NCBI RefSeq assembly: GCF_007677725.1
Contig: NZ_VEDF01000003.1
Location: 62,001 to 126,000 of the forward strand
DNA: 64,000 nucleotides
DNA from: Pseudomonas sp. URMO17WK12:I11
Lineage (GTDB): Bacteria > Pseudomonadota > Gammaproteobacteria > Pseudomonadales > Pseudomonadaceae
Reading direction: 5' to 3'
The notes under the pieces were generated by a model. That model saw only the letters and a program-made list of their open reading frames with translations. It did not search any database and had not been told where the DNA came from. The position numbers were made by a program, and so were the translations under genes. Below are positions 8,344 through 18,736 of the stretch, piece by piece (the first letter of the stretch is position 1; each line of letters opens with the position of its first letter).

Positions 8344-8903
8344 TGAGCGAAGAAATCCAGGTCGAAGGCGAAGAGCTGCCGCACCTGCTGCTGGTGGACG
8401 ATGACGCCACCTTTACCCGGGTCATGGCGCGTGCCATGAGCCGCCGCGGTTTTCGCGTGAGCACTGCAGGGTCGGCTGAAGAGGGCCTGATCCTCGCCCA
8501 GCAGGACCTGCCGGACTACGCCACGCTGGACCTGAAGATGGAAGGTGACTCGGGCCTGGTGCTGCTGCCCAAGCTGCTGGCGCTGGACCCGGAGATGCGC
8601 GTGGTGATCCTCACCGGCTACTCGAGCATCGCCACGGCGGTCGAAGCGGTCAAGCGCGGTGCGTGCAACTACCTGTGCAAGCCGGCCGATGCCGATGATG
8701 TACTGGCGGCACTGCTGTCCGAGCATGCCGACCTGGACACCTTGGTCCCGGAAAACCCGATGTCGGTAGACCGCCTGCAGTGGGAGCACATCCAGCGCGT
8801 GTTGAACGAACACGAAGGCAATATTTCTGCCACAGCGCGAGCGCTGGGCATGCACCGCCGCACCCTGCAACGCAAGCTGCAGAAGCGACCGGTACGCCGC
8901 TGA
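8340..8903 (+). CDS. roxR: Response regulator RoxR (RegA/PrrA/ActR family)
   Basis: A 187-residue response regulator. Residues 12-130 form a receiver domain with acidic pocket VDDDAT, phosphoacceptor Asp64 (ATLDLKMEG) and Lys114 (LCKPADADD). A linker precedes a C-terminal Fis-type helix-turn-helix, SATARALGMHRRTLQRKLQ, which is nearly invariant in RegA/PrrA/ActR/RoxR proteins. There are two adjacent ATGs (8340 and 8343); the AGGAG at 8331-8335 fits either, so the first residue is uncertain. The gene overlaps the end of roxS, forming a kinase-regulator pair. The long inverted repeat just downstream probably ends the transcript. Confidence 0.94.
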   Translation: MMSEEIQVEGEELPHLLLVDDDATFTRVMARAMSRRGFRVSTAGSAEEGLILAQQDLPDYATLDLKMEGDSGLVLLPKLLALDPEMRVVILTGYSSIATAVEAVKRGACNYLCKPADADDVLAALLSEHADLDTLVPENPMSVDRLQWEHIQRVLNEHEGNISATARALGMHRRTLQRKLQKRPVRR

Positions 8904-8917
8904 GCCTGCGCCAGGCG

Positions 8918-8963
8918 CTTCGTGAGCAGGCGCGCTTTCATCCAAGCGTGCCTGCTCACGAAG
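8918..8963 (+). repeat. Long imperfect palindrome downstream of roxR (REP-like or terminator)
   Basis: Two 20-base arms (8918-8937 and 8944-8963) match at 19 of 20 positions around a 6-base loop (TCATCC), giving a very stable stem based on CTTCGTGAGCAGGC. No T-run follows. The flanking GCCTGCTCACGAAGAGGCC wording resembles extragenic palindromes I associate with P. putida genomes. It probably acts as an mRNA 3' end stabiliser or factor-assisted terminator for roxSR. Confidence 0.6.
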
Positions 8964-9073
8964 AGGCCGTTATCGGCAAGAACTTGCTGCAGGCTTGTGC
9001 AGATCCCCGCATTTCATGACGCGTTGGCGTATCATTAGCCGCCTGACGGCAACCTCTGCAGGATCGCTTGCGT

Positions 9074-10015
9074 ATGCTCGCCCTACTCATCCAGACCTTG
9101 AACATCACGGCACCGGTGTTCGCCATGCTGTTCATGGGCGTGCTGCTCAAACGCATCCACCTGATCGACGACAACTTCAACCGGGTCGCCTCGCAGCTGG
9201 TGTTCAACGTGTGCATGCCGGCGCTGTTGTTCCTGGGTATCTACCATGCCGACCTGGCCACTGCGGTGCAGCCCAAGGTCATTCTCTATTTCATCGTCGC
9301 CACCTTTATCGGTTTCGCCGTGGCCTGGGGCATGGCCATATGGCGCAGCCCGGTGGCCGAGCGCGGCATCTACACCCAGGGCGCATTTCGCGGTAACAAC
9401 GGCGTGATTGGCCTGGCCCTGGCCGCCAGCCTGTATGGCGACTACGGCATCTCCCTGGGCGCGGTGCTGGCAGGCTTGGTCATCCTGCTCTACAACTCGC
9501 TGTCGGCGGTAGTCCTGGCAGTCTACAGCCCGGACTTGAAGTCCGACCCGTGGAGCATCTGCAAGAGCATCTTCAGCAACCCGTTGATCCTCAGTGTGCT
9601 GGCGGCCACGCCGATGGCCTACGGCCAGGTCGCGCTGCCCAACTGGCTGCTGACCTCTGGCGATTACCTGGCGCAGATGACCTTGCCGCTGGCGCTGATC
9701 TGCATCGGCGGCACCCTGTCGCTTTCGGCCTTGCGCGACAGTGGCCGGCTGGCCATCGATGCCAGCCTGGTGAAGATGGTCTGGCTGCCGCTGATCGGCA
9801 CCCTGGGGGCCTGGCTGTGCGGTTTTCGTGGCGCCGAGCTGGGTATCCTGTTCCTGTACATCGGCAGCCCGACCGCTGCTGCCAGCTACGTCATGGCCCG
9901 TGCGGCCAATGGCAACCATGAGCTGGCGGCGTCGATCATCGTGATCACCACGCTGATGGCGGCGATCACCACCAACATTGGTATTTTCATCTTGCAGTGG
10001 GGCGGGTGGATCTAG
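9074..10015 (+). CDS. AEC-family transporter (auxin efflux carrier / malonate permease type)
   Basis: A 313-residue integral membrane protein of the AEC family (Mem_trans), with about ten hydrophobic helices. Landmarks are the N-terminal LNITAPVFAMLFMGVLLKR, the RGNNGVIGLALA motif in the middle and the C-terminal IGSPTAAASYVMARAANGN. Relatives export or import small carboxylates, but the substrate here cannot be deduced. A TTG two codons upstream (9068) is closer to the AGGA than the ATG at 9074, so the start may be 9068. The next gene begins 56 bases downstream on the same strand; the two may share a transcript. Confidence 0.88.
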   Translation: MLALLIQTLNITAPVFAMLFMGVLLKRIHLIDDNFNRVASQLVFNVCMPALLFLGIYHADLATAVQPKVILYFIVATFIGFAVAWGMAIWRSPVAERGIYTQGAFRGNNGVIGLALAASLYGDYGISLGAVLAGLVILLYNSLSAVVLAVYSPDLKSDPWSICKSIFSNPLILSVLAATPMAYGQVALPNWLLTSGDYLAQMTLPLALICIGGTLSLSALRDSGRLAIDASLVKMVWLPLIGTLGAWLCGFRGAELGILFLYIGSPTAAASYVMARAANGNHELAASIIVITTLMAAITTNIGIFILQWGGWI

Positions 10016-10037
10016 ATCCTTGTCTGCACACAACAGC

Positions 10038-10045
10038 AATAACAC
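10038..10045 (+). promoter_or_regulatory. Possible Hfq/Crc motif in amino-acid permease leader
   Basis: AATAACAC, within the A-rich stretch AACAGCAATAACA, lies about 27 bases before the permease ATG. It matches AAYAAYAA at seven of eight positions. Catabolite repression of amino-acid uptake through Hfq/Crc is established in Pseudomonas, but this individual site is only a candidate. Confidence 0.25.
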
Positions 10046-10071
10046 GGCCTCACTGAGCTTAAGGACACTTC

Positions 10072-11430
10072 ATGCAAGACCAGAGCACGCCCGAGCGATT
10101 GCAGCGCGGGCTGAAGAATCGCCATATCCAGCTGATCGCGCTGGGCGGGGCCATCGGCACCGGCTTGTTCCTGGGCATCGCCCAGACCATCCAGCTGGCC
10201 GGCCCGGCCGTGTTGCTGGGCTACGCCATCGCCGGCCTGATGGCCTTTTTCATCATGCGCCAGCTGGGTGAAATGGTGGTCGAGGAGCCGGTCGCCGGCA
10301 GTTTCAGCCACTTCGCCCACCAGTACTGGAGCGAGTTCGCCGGGTTCGTCTCCGGCTGGAACTACTGGGTGGTGTACGTGCTGGTCGGCATGGCCGAACT
10401 TACCGCCGTCGGCATCTATGTGCAGTACTGGTGGCCGGACTTCCCCACCTGGGCCACGGCGGCGATCTTCTTCGTGGCGATCAACCTGATCAACCTGACC
10501 CAGGTAAAGGTCTACGGCGAGATGGAATTCTGGTTCGCCCTGGTCAAGGTCGTGGCGATCGTCAGCATGATTGGCTTCGGTGCCTGGTTGCTGAGCAGCG
10601 GCAACGGCGGCCCTGACGCCAGCGTGGCCAACCTTTGGCAATACGGTGGGTTCTTCCCCAATGGGGTCGGCGGTTTGGTCATGGCGCTGGCCGTCATCAT
10701 GTTCTCGTTCGGCGGCCTGGAGCTGGTCGGCATCACCGCCGCCGAAGCCGACAACCCGCGCCAGAGCATTCCCAAGGCGACCAACCAGGTGGTCTACCGG
10801 ATCCTGATCTTCTACATCGGCGCACTGGCAGTGCTGCTGTCGCTGTACCCGTGGCAGAAAGTCGTGCAGGGCGGTAGCCCGTTCGTGATGATCTTCCATG
10901 AACTGGACAGCGACCTGGTCGCCACCATTCTCAACATCGTGGTCCTGACCGCAGCGCTGTCGGTGTACAACAGTTGCGTGTACGCTAACAGCCGTATGCT
11001 GTTTGGCCTGGCCAGCCAAGGTGACGCGCCGCGTCAGCTGCTCAAGGTCAGCCGCAGTGGCGTGCCATTGACCGCCCTTGGTGTGTCGGCTTTCGCCACC
11101 GGCCTGTGCGTGTTGATCAACTACCTGATGCCGGGCGAGGCGTTCGGCCTGCTGATGGCGCTGGCTGTGTCGGCACTGGTGATCAACTGGGCCAGCATCA
11201 GCATCACCCACCTGAAATTCCGCAAAGCCAAGCTGGCCCGTGGCATTACCCCGTTCTACCAGAGCTGGGGGCATCCATTGACCAACTACCTGTGCCTGGC
11301 GTTCATCGTGCTGATTCTGGTGGTGATGTACCTGACGCCGCCCATCCGCATATCGGTGATGCTGATTCCAGCGTGGATCCTGGTGCTGTGGGGCGCGTTC
11401 AAGCTGAAAAAAGCGCGCCAGGCACGCTGA
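10072..11430 (+). CDS. Amino-acid permease of the APC family (AroP/ProY type)
   Basis: A 452-residue secondary transporter with about twelve membrane helices. The family signature starts at residue 12: LKNRHIQLIALGGAIGTGLF, followed by GPAVLLGYAIAGLMAFFIMR and the GEM motif of helix 2. The helix-6 segment FSFGGLELVGITAAEADNP is typical of AroP, PheP, ProY and GABA permeases. I cannot decide among these substrates; ProY or AroP is my best guess. The ATG at 10072 follows AAGGACACTTC. The gene ends at a terminator-like hairpin shared with the convergent antiporter gene. Confidence 0.9.
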   Translation: MQDQSTPERLQRGLKNRHIQLIALGGAIGTGLFLGIAQTIQLAGPAVLLGYAIAGLMAFFIMRQLGEMVVEEPVAGSFSHFAHQYWSEFAGFVSGWNYWVVYVLVGMAELTAVGIYVQYWWPDFPTWATAAIFFVAINLINLTQVKVYGEMEFWFALVKVVAIVSMIGFGAWLLSSGNGGPDASVANLWQYGGFFPNGVGGLVMALAVIMFSFGGLELVGITAAEADNPRQSIPKATNQVVYRILIFYIGALAVLLSLYPWQKVVQGGSPFVMIFHELDSDLVATILNIVVLTAALSVYNSCVYANSRMLFGLASQGDAPRQLLKVSRSGVPLTALGVSAFATGLCVLINYLMPGEAFGLLMALAVSALVINWASISITHLKFRKAKLARGITPFYQSWGHPLTNYLCLAFIVLILVVMYLTPPIRISVMLIPAWILVLWGAFKLKKARQAR

Positions 11431-11436
11431 CCCCAC

Positions 11437-11463
11437 GGGCCCGTCCGCAGCGCGGGCCCTTTC
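11437..11463 (+). terminator. Terminator-like hairpin between convergent genes
   Basis: GGGCCCG (11437-11443) pairs with CGGGCCC (11453-11459), followed by TTT and a pyrimidine tract. It starts six bases past the permease stop. On the opposite strand it also lies just beyond the antiporter stop at 11478, so it may serve both genes. Confidence 0.5.
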
Positions 11464-11477
11464 CCCCTCCCGGCGCG

Positions 11478-12563
11478 TCAGTGCTGTCGCCGCCACGCCC
11501 GCAGCGTAGTGAACAGCACTACCGCCGCCAGCACCGGCAGTGCGTAGAACAGCATCAGCCGCTCCAGCCGCCCGGCCAGTGGCATGCCCATGGTGAAGGC
11601 TGCCACGTGCAGCCCGTAGGCCAGATACAGGCATAGAAACACCAGCCCCTCGACGCGTGTGATGCGATAGCCGGAATAGAACACCGGCAAGCTCAACGCG
11701 GCGACGCCCAGCATCACCGGCAGGTCGAAGGCCAAGGCATTGGGTGAAATGCTCAGCGGCTCGGGCGTGAGCACAGCGGTCAGGCCCAGTACTGCCAGGA
11801 GGTTGAACAGGTTGCTGCCGATCACCGTGCCCACGGCGATCTCGCGCTCGCCGCGCAGCGCTGCGATCAGCGCGGCGGCGAGTTCCGGTAGCGACGTGCA
11901 AATGGCCACCACGGTAAGGCCGATGACCCGTTCGGACAGGCCCAGGTCGGTCGCCACCTCGATCGCGGCCTCCAGCAACAGGTGTCCGGCCAGGCTCAGC
12001 AAGACCAGGCCGAACAGCACCTGCAACAGCGTCGCCGCCCAGAACCGCCCAGCGTGCGCCGCCTGTGCATCCGGGGCAGGGTAGGTGCGCGCGTAGTGGC
12101 GCGATTGATGCCACAGCATGCCCAGGTATCCCCCAAGGCCAAGCAGCAGCACGAGCCCTTCAAGTCGCCCCAGATGGCCATTGGCGCAGAGGCCATAGAC
12201 CAGGACACTGGCAGCGATCATCAAGGGAATATCCAGGCGCACCAGTTGGCGCGAAACGCGCAGCGGAATGACCAGTGCGGCAAGGCCGAGAATGACCAGG
12301 ACGTTGAAGATGTTGCTGCCGACCACGCTGCCCACGGCGACATCCGGGGCGCCTTGGTACGCCGCCTGCAGGCTGACCGTCAGTTGCGGCGCGGTGCTGC
12401 CGAAGGCCACCAGGCTCAAGCCGATGATCAGCGGCCGCACGTGCAGGCGCTGGGCCAGGCGCAGGGCTGCACGCACCAGCAATTCGGCGCCGGCGACCAG
12501 CAACAGCAGGGCGATGCCCATTTGCAGCAGGCTGAAGGTGGGGAGGGTGGCCAGATCGAAAAT
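11478..12563 (-). CDS. Calcium/sodium:cation antiporter (YrbG/CaxA family), probable ATT start
   Basis: An inner-membrane K+-independent Na+/Ca2+ exchanger-type protein with two homologous Na_Ca_ex repeats. Repeat 1 carries VAFGSTAPQLTVS and VGSVVGSNIFNVL; repeat 2 carries AICTSLPELAAALIA and GTVIGSNLFNLL, with the acidic residue of the second alpha motif kept. The first in-frame ATG (12521, 347 residues) has no Shine-Dalgarno. AGGAG at 12571-12575 stands seven bases before an ATT at 12561, and an in-frame TGA closes the frame 18 to 24 bases further up. I therefore list the ATT start (361 residues), which adds a plausible N-terminal segment. It is convergent with the permease and follows the rlpA-like gene by 18 bases. 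Start confidence is moderate; family confidence is high. Confidence 0.8.
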   Translation of the reverse strand: MFDLATLPTFSLLQMGIALLLLVAGAELLVRAALRLAQRLHVRPLIIGLSLVAFGSTAPQLTVSLQAAYQGAPDVAVGSVVGSNIFNVLVILGLAALVIPLRVSRQLVRLDIPLMIAASVLVYGLCANGHLGRLEGLVLLLGLGGYLGMLWHQSRHYARTYPAPDAQAAHAGRFWAATLLQVLFGLVLLSLAGHLLLEAAIEVATDLGLSERVIGLTVVAICTSLPELAAALIAALRGEREIAVGTVIGSNLFNLLAVLGLTAVLTPEPLSISPNALAFDLPVMLGVAALSLPVFYSGYRITRVEGLVFLCLYLAYGLHVAAFTMGMPLAGRLERLMLFYALPVLAAVVLFTTLRAWRRQH

Positions 12564-12581
12564 GGTGACGCTCCTGTCAAA

Positions 12582-12956
12582 TCAGTCACTCAAACCTTGT
12601 ACTCGCACGCGCGCCGTTCCGCTACGCAGCATGCCGATTTTTTCCGCTGCAGCGCGTGACAGGTCAATCAGTCGGCTACGGGTATGCGGGCCACGGTCGT
12701 TGATGCGCACCACCACGCTACGATCATTGGCAAGGTTGGTGACCAGAACGCGGCTTCCAAAGGGCAGGCTGCGATGGGCAGCGGTCAGGCCCCGCTGGTT
12801 GAATGCTTCGCCACTGGCTGTGCGTTTGCCATGGTGGCGCGAGCCGTAATAGGACGCGGTGCCGGTTTGGTTGTAACCGCGGGGGTCGATATCGTGGCTG
12901 GCGCAGCCGGCCAGCAGAGAGAACAGCGCCACGGCGCCAAGGGGTTTTTTCAGCAA
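12582..12956 (-). CDS. RlpA-like septal lytic transglycosylase lipoprotein (no SPOR domain)
   Basis: A 124-residue lipoprotein with a lipobox (LLAGC, Cys18) followed by a single double-psi beta-barrel domain (residues 30-122). It retains the presumed catalytic set of RlpA: Glu50 (TASGEAF), His61 (TAAH) and Asp87 (RINDRGP). Full-length RlpA of P. aeruginosa cleaves denuded glycan strands and carries a C-terminal SPOR domain, which is absent here, so septal targeting is doubtful. The only reasonable start is TTG at 12956, with AGGAG ten bases upstream. It lies 110 bases downstream of gatB, in the same direction. Confidence 0.82.
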   Translation of the reverse strand: MLKKPLGAVALFSLLAGCASHDIDPRGYNQTGTASYYGSRHHGKRTASGEAFNQRGLTAAHRSLPFGSRVLVTNLANDRSVVVRINDRGPHTRSRLIDLSRAAAEKIGMLRSGTARVRVQGLSD

Positions 12957-13066
12957 AACAGGTGCTCTCCTTGTGCGGCATCGCGGTGGATCCGCCGCCC
13001 CCGCACGAGGGGCGCTGGCGGCGAATCACCTGCGATCGAGGGCCAGGCCCTCAGCGCTTTTTCAGG

Positions 13067-14512
13067 TCAGCCTTCGAGCTTGGCTTTGAGCAGTTGGTTC
13101 ACCTGCCCAGGGTTGGCTTTGCCTTTGGAGGCTTTCATGGCCTGGCCGACGAAGAAGCCGAACATCTTGCCGCGCTTGGCCTCGTCGGCGGCGCGGTACT
13201 GCTCGACCTGCTCGGCGTTGGCCGCCAGTACTTCGTCGAGCATCTTGTCGATCGCCCCGGTGTCGGTGACCTGTTTGAGGCCGCGGCTGTCGATGATGCT
13301 GTCGGCATCGCCTTCGCCGGCGGCCATGGCTTCGAACACAGTCTTGGCGATCTTGCCGCTGATGGTGTTGTCGCGAATGCGCAGCAGCATCCCGCCCAGC
13401 TGGGCAGCGCTGACCGGCGCCTGGTCGATCTCGACACCCAGCTTGTTGAGCAGGCTGCCCAGTTCGACCATGACCCAGTTGGCGGCCAGCTTGGCGTCGC
13501 CACCGCTCTTCACCACGTCTTCGAAGTAGTCGGCTTGCTCACGGCTGGAGGCCAGCACGTTGGCGTCGTAGGCCGACAGGCCGTACTGATGCTGGAAGCG
13601 TTCGACCTTCTGCGGCGGCAGTTCAGGCAGGCCGGCACGCACGGTTTCCAGGAAGCTGTCCTCGATCACCACCGGCAGCAGGTCGGGGTCGGGGAAGTAA
13701 CGGTAGTCGTTGGCTTCCTCCTTGCTGCGCATGGAGCGGGTCTCGTCCTTGTTCGGGTCGTACAGGCGGGTTTCCTGCACCACCTTGCCGCCGTCCTCGA
13801 TCAGGTCGATCTGACGCTGGATCTCGCTGTTGATGGCGCGCTCGATGAAGCGGAACGAGTTGACGTTCTTGATTTCGCAGCGCGTGCCGAACTCGGTCTG
13901 GCCTTTCGGGCGGATCGACACGTTGCAGTCGCAGCGCAGCGATCCTTCGGCCATGTTGCCGTCACAGATGCCCAGGTAACGCACCAGCGCGTGGATCGCC
14001 TTGACGTAGGCCACCGCTTCCTTGGCGCTGCGCATGTCCGGTTCGGAGACGATTTCCAGCAGGGGCGTGCCGGCGCGGTTCAGGTCGATGCCGGTCGAGC
14101 CGCTGAAGTCTTCGTGCAGGCTTTTACCAGCATCTTCTTCGAGGTGCGCGCGGGTGACGCCGATGCGCTTGATGGTGCCGTCTTCCAGGGCGATGTCCAG
14201 GTGGCCCTTGCCAACGATGGGCAGGTCCATCTGGCTGATCTGGTAGCCCTTGGGCAAGTCGGGGTAGAAGTAGTTCTTGCGCGCGAACACGTTGCGCTTG
14301 CCGATCTCGGCGTCGATCGCCAGACCGAACATGCACGCCATGCGCACGGCTTCCTGGTTGAGCACCGGCAGTACGCCAGGCATGCCCAGGTCAACCAGGC
14401 TGGCCTGGGTGTTCGGCTCGGCGCCGAAGGTGGTGGCGCTGCCGGAGAAGATCTTCGACTGGGTGGCCAGCTGGGTATGAATCTCCAGCCCGATCACAAC
14501 TTCCCATTGCAT
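13067..14512 (-). CDS. gatB: Aspartyl/glutamyl-tRNA(Asn/Gln) amidotransferase subunit B
   Basis: Subunit B (481 residues) of the GatCAB amidotransferase, which converts misacylated Glu-tRNA(Gln) or Asp-tRNA(Asn) to the correct amide form in the cytoplasm. It begins [15 protein letters not shown], carries the kinase-like cradle domain with [24 protein letters not shown], and ends with the helical YqeY-like tRNA-binding tail (from about residue 330). Length is normal for the family. It lies 11 bases after gatA in the operon gatC-gatA-gatB. A short perfect hairpin at 13038-13052 follows the stop codon but lacks a T-run. Confidence 0.97.
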   Translation of the reverse strand: MQWEVVIGLEIHTQLATQSKIFSGSATTFGAEPNTQASLVDLGMPGVLPVLNQEAVRMACMFGLAIDAEIGKRNVFARKNYFYPDLPKGYQISQMDLPIVGKGHLDIALEDGTIKRIGVTRAHLEEDAGKSLHEDFSGSTGIDLNRAGTPLLEIVSEPDMRSAKEAVAYVKAIHALVRYLGICDGNMAEGSLRCDCNVSIRPKGQTEFGTRCEIKNVNSFRFIERAINSEIQRQIDLIEDGGKVVQETRLYDPNKDETRSMRSKEEANDYRYFPDPDLLPVVIEDSFLETVRAGLPELPPQKVERFQHQYGLSAYDANVLASSREQADYFEDVVKSGGDAKLAANWVMVELGSLLNKLGVEIDQAPVSAAQLGGMLLRIRDNTISGKIAKTVFEAMAAGEGDADSIIDSRGLKQVTDTGAIDKMLDEVLAANAEQVEQYRAADEAKRGKMFGFFVGQAMKASKGKANPGQVNQLLKAKLEG

Positions 14513-14523
14513 GTGTGAATTCC

Positions 14524-15975
<1,452 letters not shown>

Positions 15976-15990
15976 GGCAGGCTCTTTCCC

Positions 15991-16278
15991 TTACTCGATG
16001 ACTTTCGGAACCAGGTACAGACCGCTTTCGGTCGAGGGTGCGATGGCCTGATAGGCATCGCGCTGGTTGCTTTCGGTGACCTGGTCGGGACGCAGGCGCT
16101 GGCTGGCCTCCAGGGGGTGGGCGAGCGGCTCGATGCCGCTGGTGTCGACCGCTTGCATCTGGTCGACCAGCCCGAGAATGCTGTTGAGGGCATCGGTAAT
16201 GCGTGGCAGTTCGCCGTCATTCAGGCCCAGGCGGGCCAGATGGGCGATCTTTTCCACGTCGCAGCGTTCAAGCGCCAT
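15991..16278 (-). CDS. gatC: Aspartyl/glutamyl-tRNA amidotransferase subunit C
   Basis: A 95-residue small subunit that holds GatA and GatB together. The N-terminus ([19 protein letters not shown]) and the C-terminal LYLVPKVIE are characteristic. It is the first gene of the gatCAB operon and is divergent from mreB across 205 bases. No unusual features are seen. Confidence 0.96.
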   Translation of the reverse strand: MALERCDVEKIAHLARLGLNDGELPRITDALNSILGLVDQMQAVDTSGIEPLAHPLEASQRLRPDQVTESNQRDAYQAIAPSTESGLYLVPKVIE

Positions 16279-16324
16279 GGGGATCTCCAGGGGGAAACAA
16301 AGAACGGAATGAGGTCCGGGGTGA

Positions 16325-17521
<1,197 letters not shown>

Positions 17522-17546
17522 GTCGCGCCGCCCCTGAATGCCCGGT

Positions 17547-17577
17547 TTACAGGTAGCCCGCGCAGTGCTACCTGTAA
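17547..17577 (+). repeat. Perfect hairpin in the mreB-mreC gap
   Basis: TTACAGGTAG (17547-17556) pairs perfectly with CTACCTGTAA (17568-17577) around an 11-base loop. No T-run follows. The gap between mreB and mreC is 162 bases, long for this operon, and the hairpin lies 26 bases past the mreB stop. This is consistent with attenuation or protection of the mreB 3' end. Confidence 0.6.
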
Positions 17578-17683
17578 GCGCTGGGCTGGCGTCCCCGAGG
17601 GCGTCGTTTCCGTCAACCCGCAACCAGACTGGTGCGTTGTCCCATGTCCAATGACCTCCTGAGTCGTCCACGAGGAACGGCCC

Positions 17684-18736
17684 ATTAAACCGCTTTTCTC
17701 CAAGGGCCCTTCGCTGGGCGTTCGCCTGCTCGTACTGGTGGTGCTGTCGGTCGCCTTGATGGTGGTCGACGCGCGTTTCGACGTCCTCAAACCGGTGCGC
17801 AGCCAGATGGGCCTGGTGTTGATGGAATCGTACTGGATCACCGACTTGCCGCAGCGCATGTGGCAGGGCGTGGCTGGTCAGTTCGGCAGCCGTACCGAGC
17901 TGATCGCCGAGAACGAGAAACTCAAGACCGAAGCCTTGCTGCTGCAAGGGCGGCTGCAGAAGCTGGCAGCCCTGACCGAGCAGAACGTGCGCCTGCGCGA
18001 ACTGCTCAATTCCTCGGCGCTGGTCAACGAGAAGGTCGAGGTCGCCGAGCTGATCGGGGTCGACCCCAATCCATTCACCCACCGCATCCTCATCAACAAG
18101 GGCGAGCGCGATGGCGTCTTTCTCGGTCAGCCGGTCCTCGATGCCCGTGGCCTGATGGGCCAGGTGGTCGAGCTGATGCCCTACACCTCACGCGTGCTGT
18201 TGCTGACCGATACGACCCACAGCATTCCTGTGCAGGTCAATCGTAACGGCCTGCGCGCCATTGCCAGCGGCACCGGCAACCCCGAGCGCCTCGAGCTGCG
18301 TCATGTCGCCGACACCGCCGACATCAAGGAAGGTGACCTGCTGGTGAGCTCGGGCATGGGTCAGCGTTTTCCGGCCGGCTACCCGGTGGCTACGGTCAAC
18401 GAAGTGATTCACGATTCCGGCCAACCCTTTGCGATTGTCCGGGCCATCCCGACCGCTGCACTCAATCGCAGTCGCTACATGCTGCTGGTGTTCAGCGATC
18501 GGCGCAGCCCCGAGCAGCGTGCCACTGACGCGGCGCTGGCTCAGGAAGAGGCCGATCGCAAGGGCGAAGCGCAACCGGGCAGCACCGGCGAGCCAGCCGC
18601 CACCGCGCCAGCGCCTGCCCAATCGGCCAGACCGGCGACGCCTGCGCCTGCGGGGCAAACGCAGGCGACCCCGGCCGCAACACCGTCCAGCCCTGCCGCG
18701 ACCCCCGCGGCGCCCGCCCAACCACGGAGGCAATGA
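17684..18736 (+). CDS. mreC: Rod-shape-determining protein MreC, ATT start
   Basis: A bitopic inner-membrane protein of the elongasome that couples MreB to PBP2/RodA. The first recognisable sequence, IKPLFSKGPSLGVRLL, begins at ATT (17684) and runs directly into the membrane helix (about residues 10-30). No ATG, GTG or TTG occurs between the in-frame TGA at 17660 and the GTG at 17738, which lies inside the helix. GAGGAA at 17672-17677 is ideally placed for the ATT. Residues 70-110 are a coiled coil (LIAENEKLKTEALLLQGRLQ), then come the two beta-barrel subdomains. Unusually, residues 285-350 are a long Ala/Pro-rich tail ending PAQPRRQ. It overlaps mreD. Confidence 0.93.
   Translation: MKPLFSKGPSLGVRLLVLVVLSVALMVVDARFDVLKPVRSQMGLVLMESYWITDLPQRMWQGVAGQFGSRTELIAENEKLKTEALLLQGRLQKLAALTEQNVRLRELLNSSALVNEKVEVAELIGVDPNPFTHRILINKGERDGVFLGQPVLDARGLMGQVVELMPYTSRVLLLTDTTHSIPVQVNRNGLRAIASGTGNPERLELRHVADTADIKEGDLLVSSGMGQRFPAGYPVATVNEVIHDSGQPFAIVRAIPTAALNRSRYMLLVFSDRRSPEQRATDAALAQEEADRKGEAQPGSTGEPAATAPAPAQSARPATPAPAGQTQATPAATPSSPAATPAAPAQPRRQ

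Noticed and set aside
10012..12114. A 700-codon minus-strand frame across the permease and antiporter genes
   Set aside because: It crosses two clear membrane-protein genes and a terminator, and the translation shows no domain or hydrophobic pattern.
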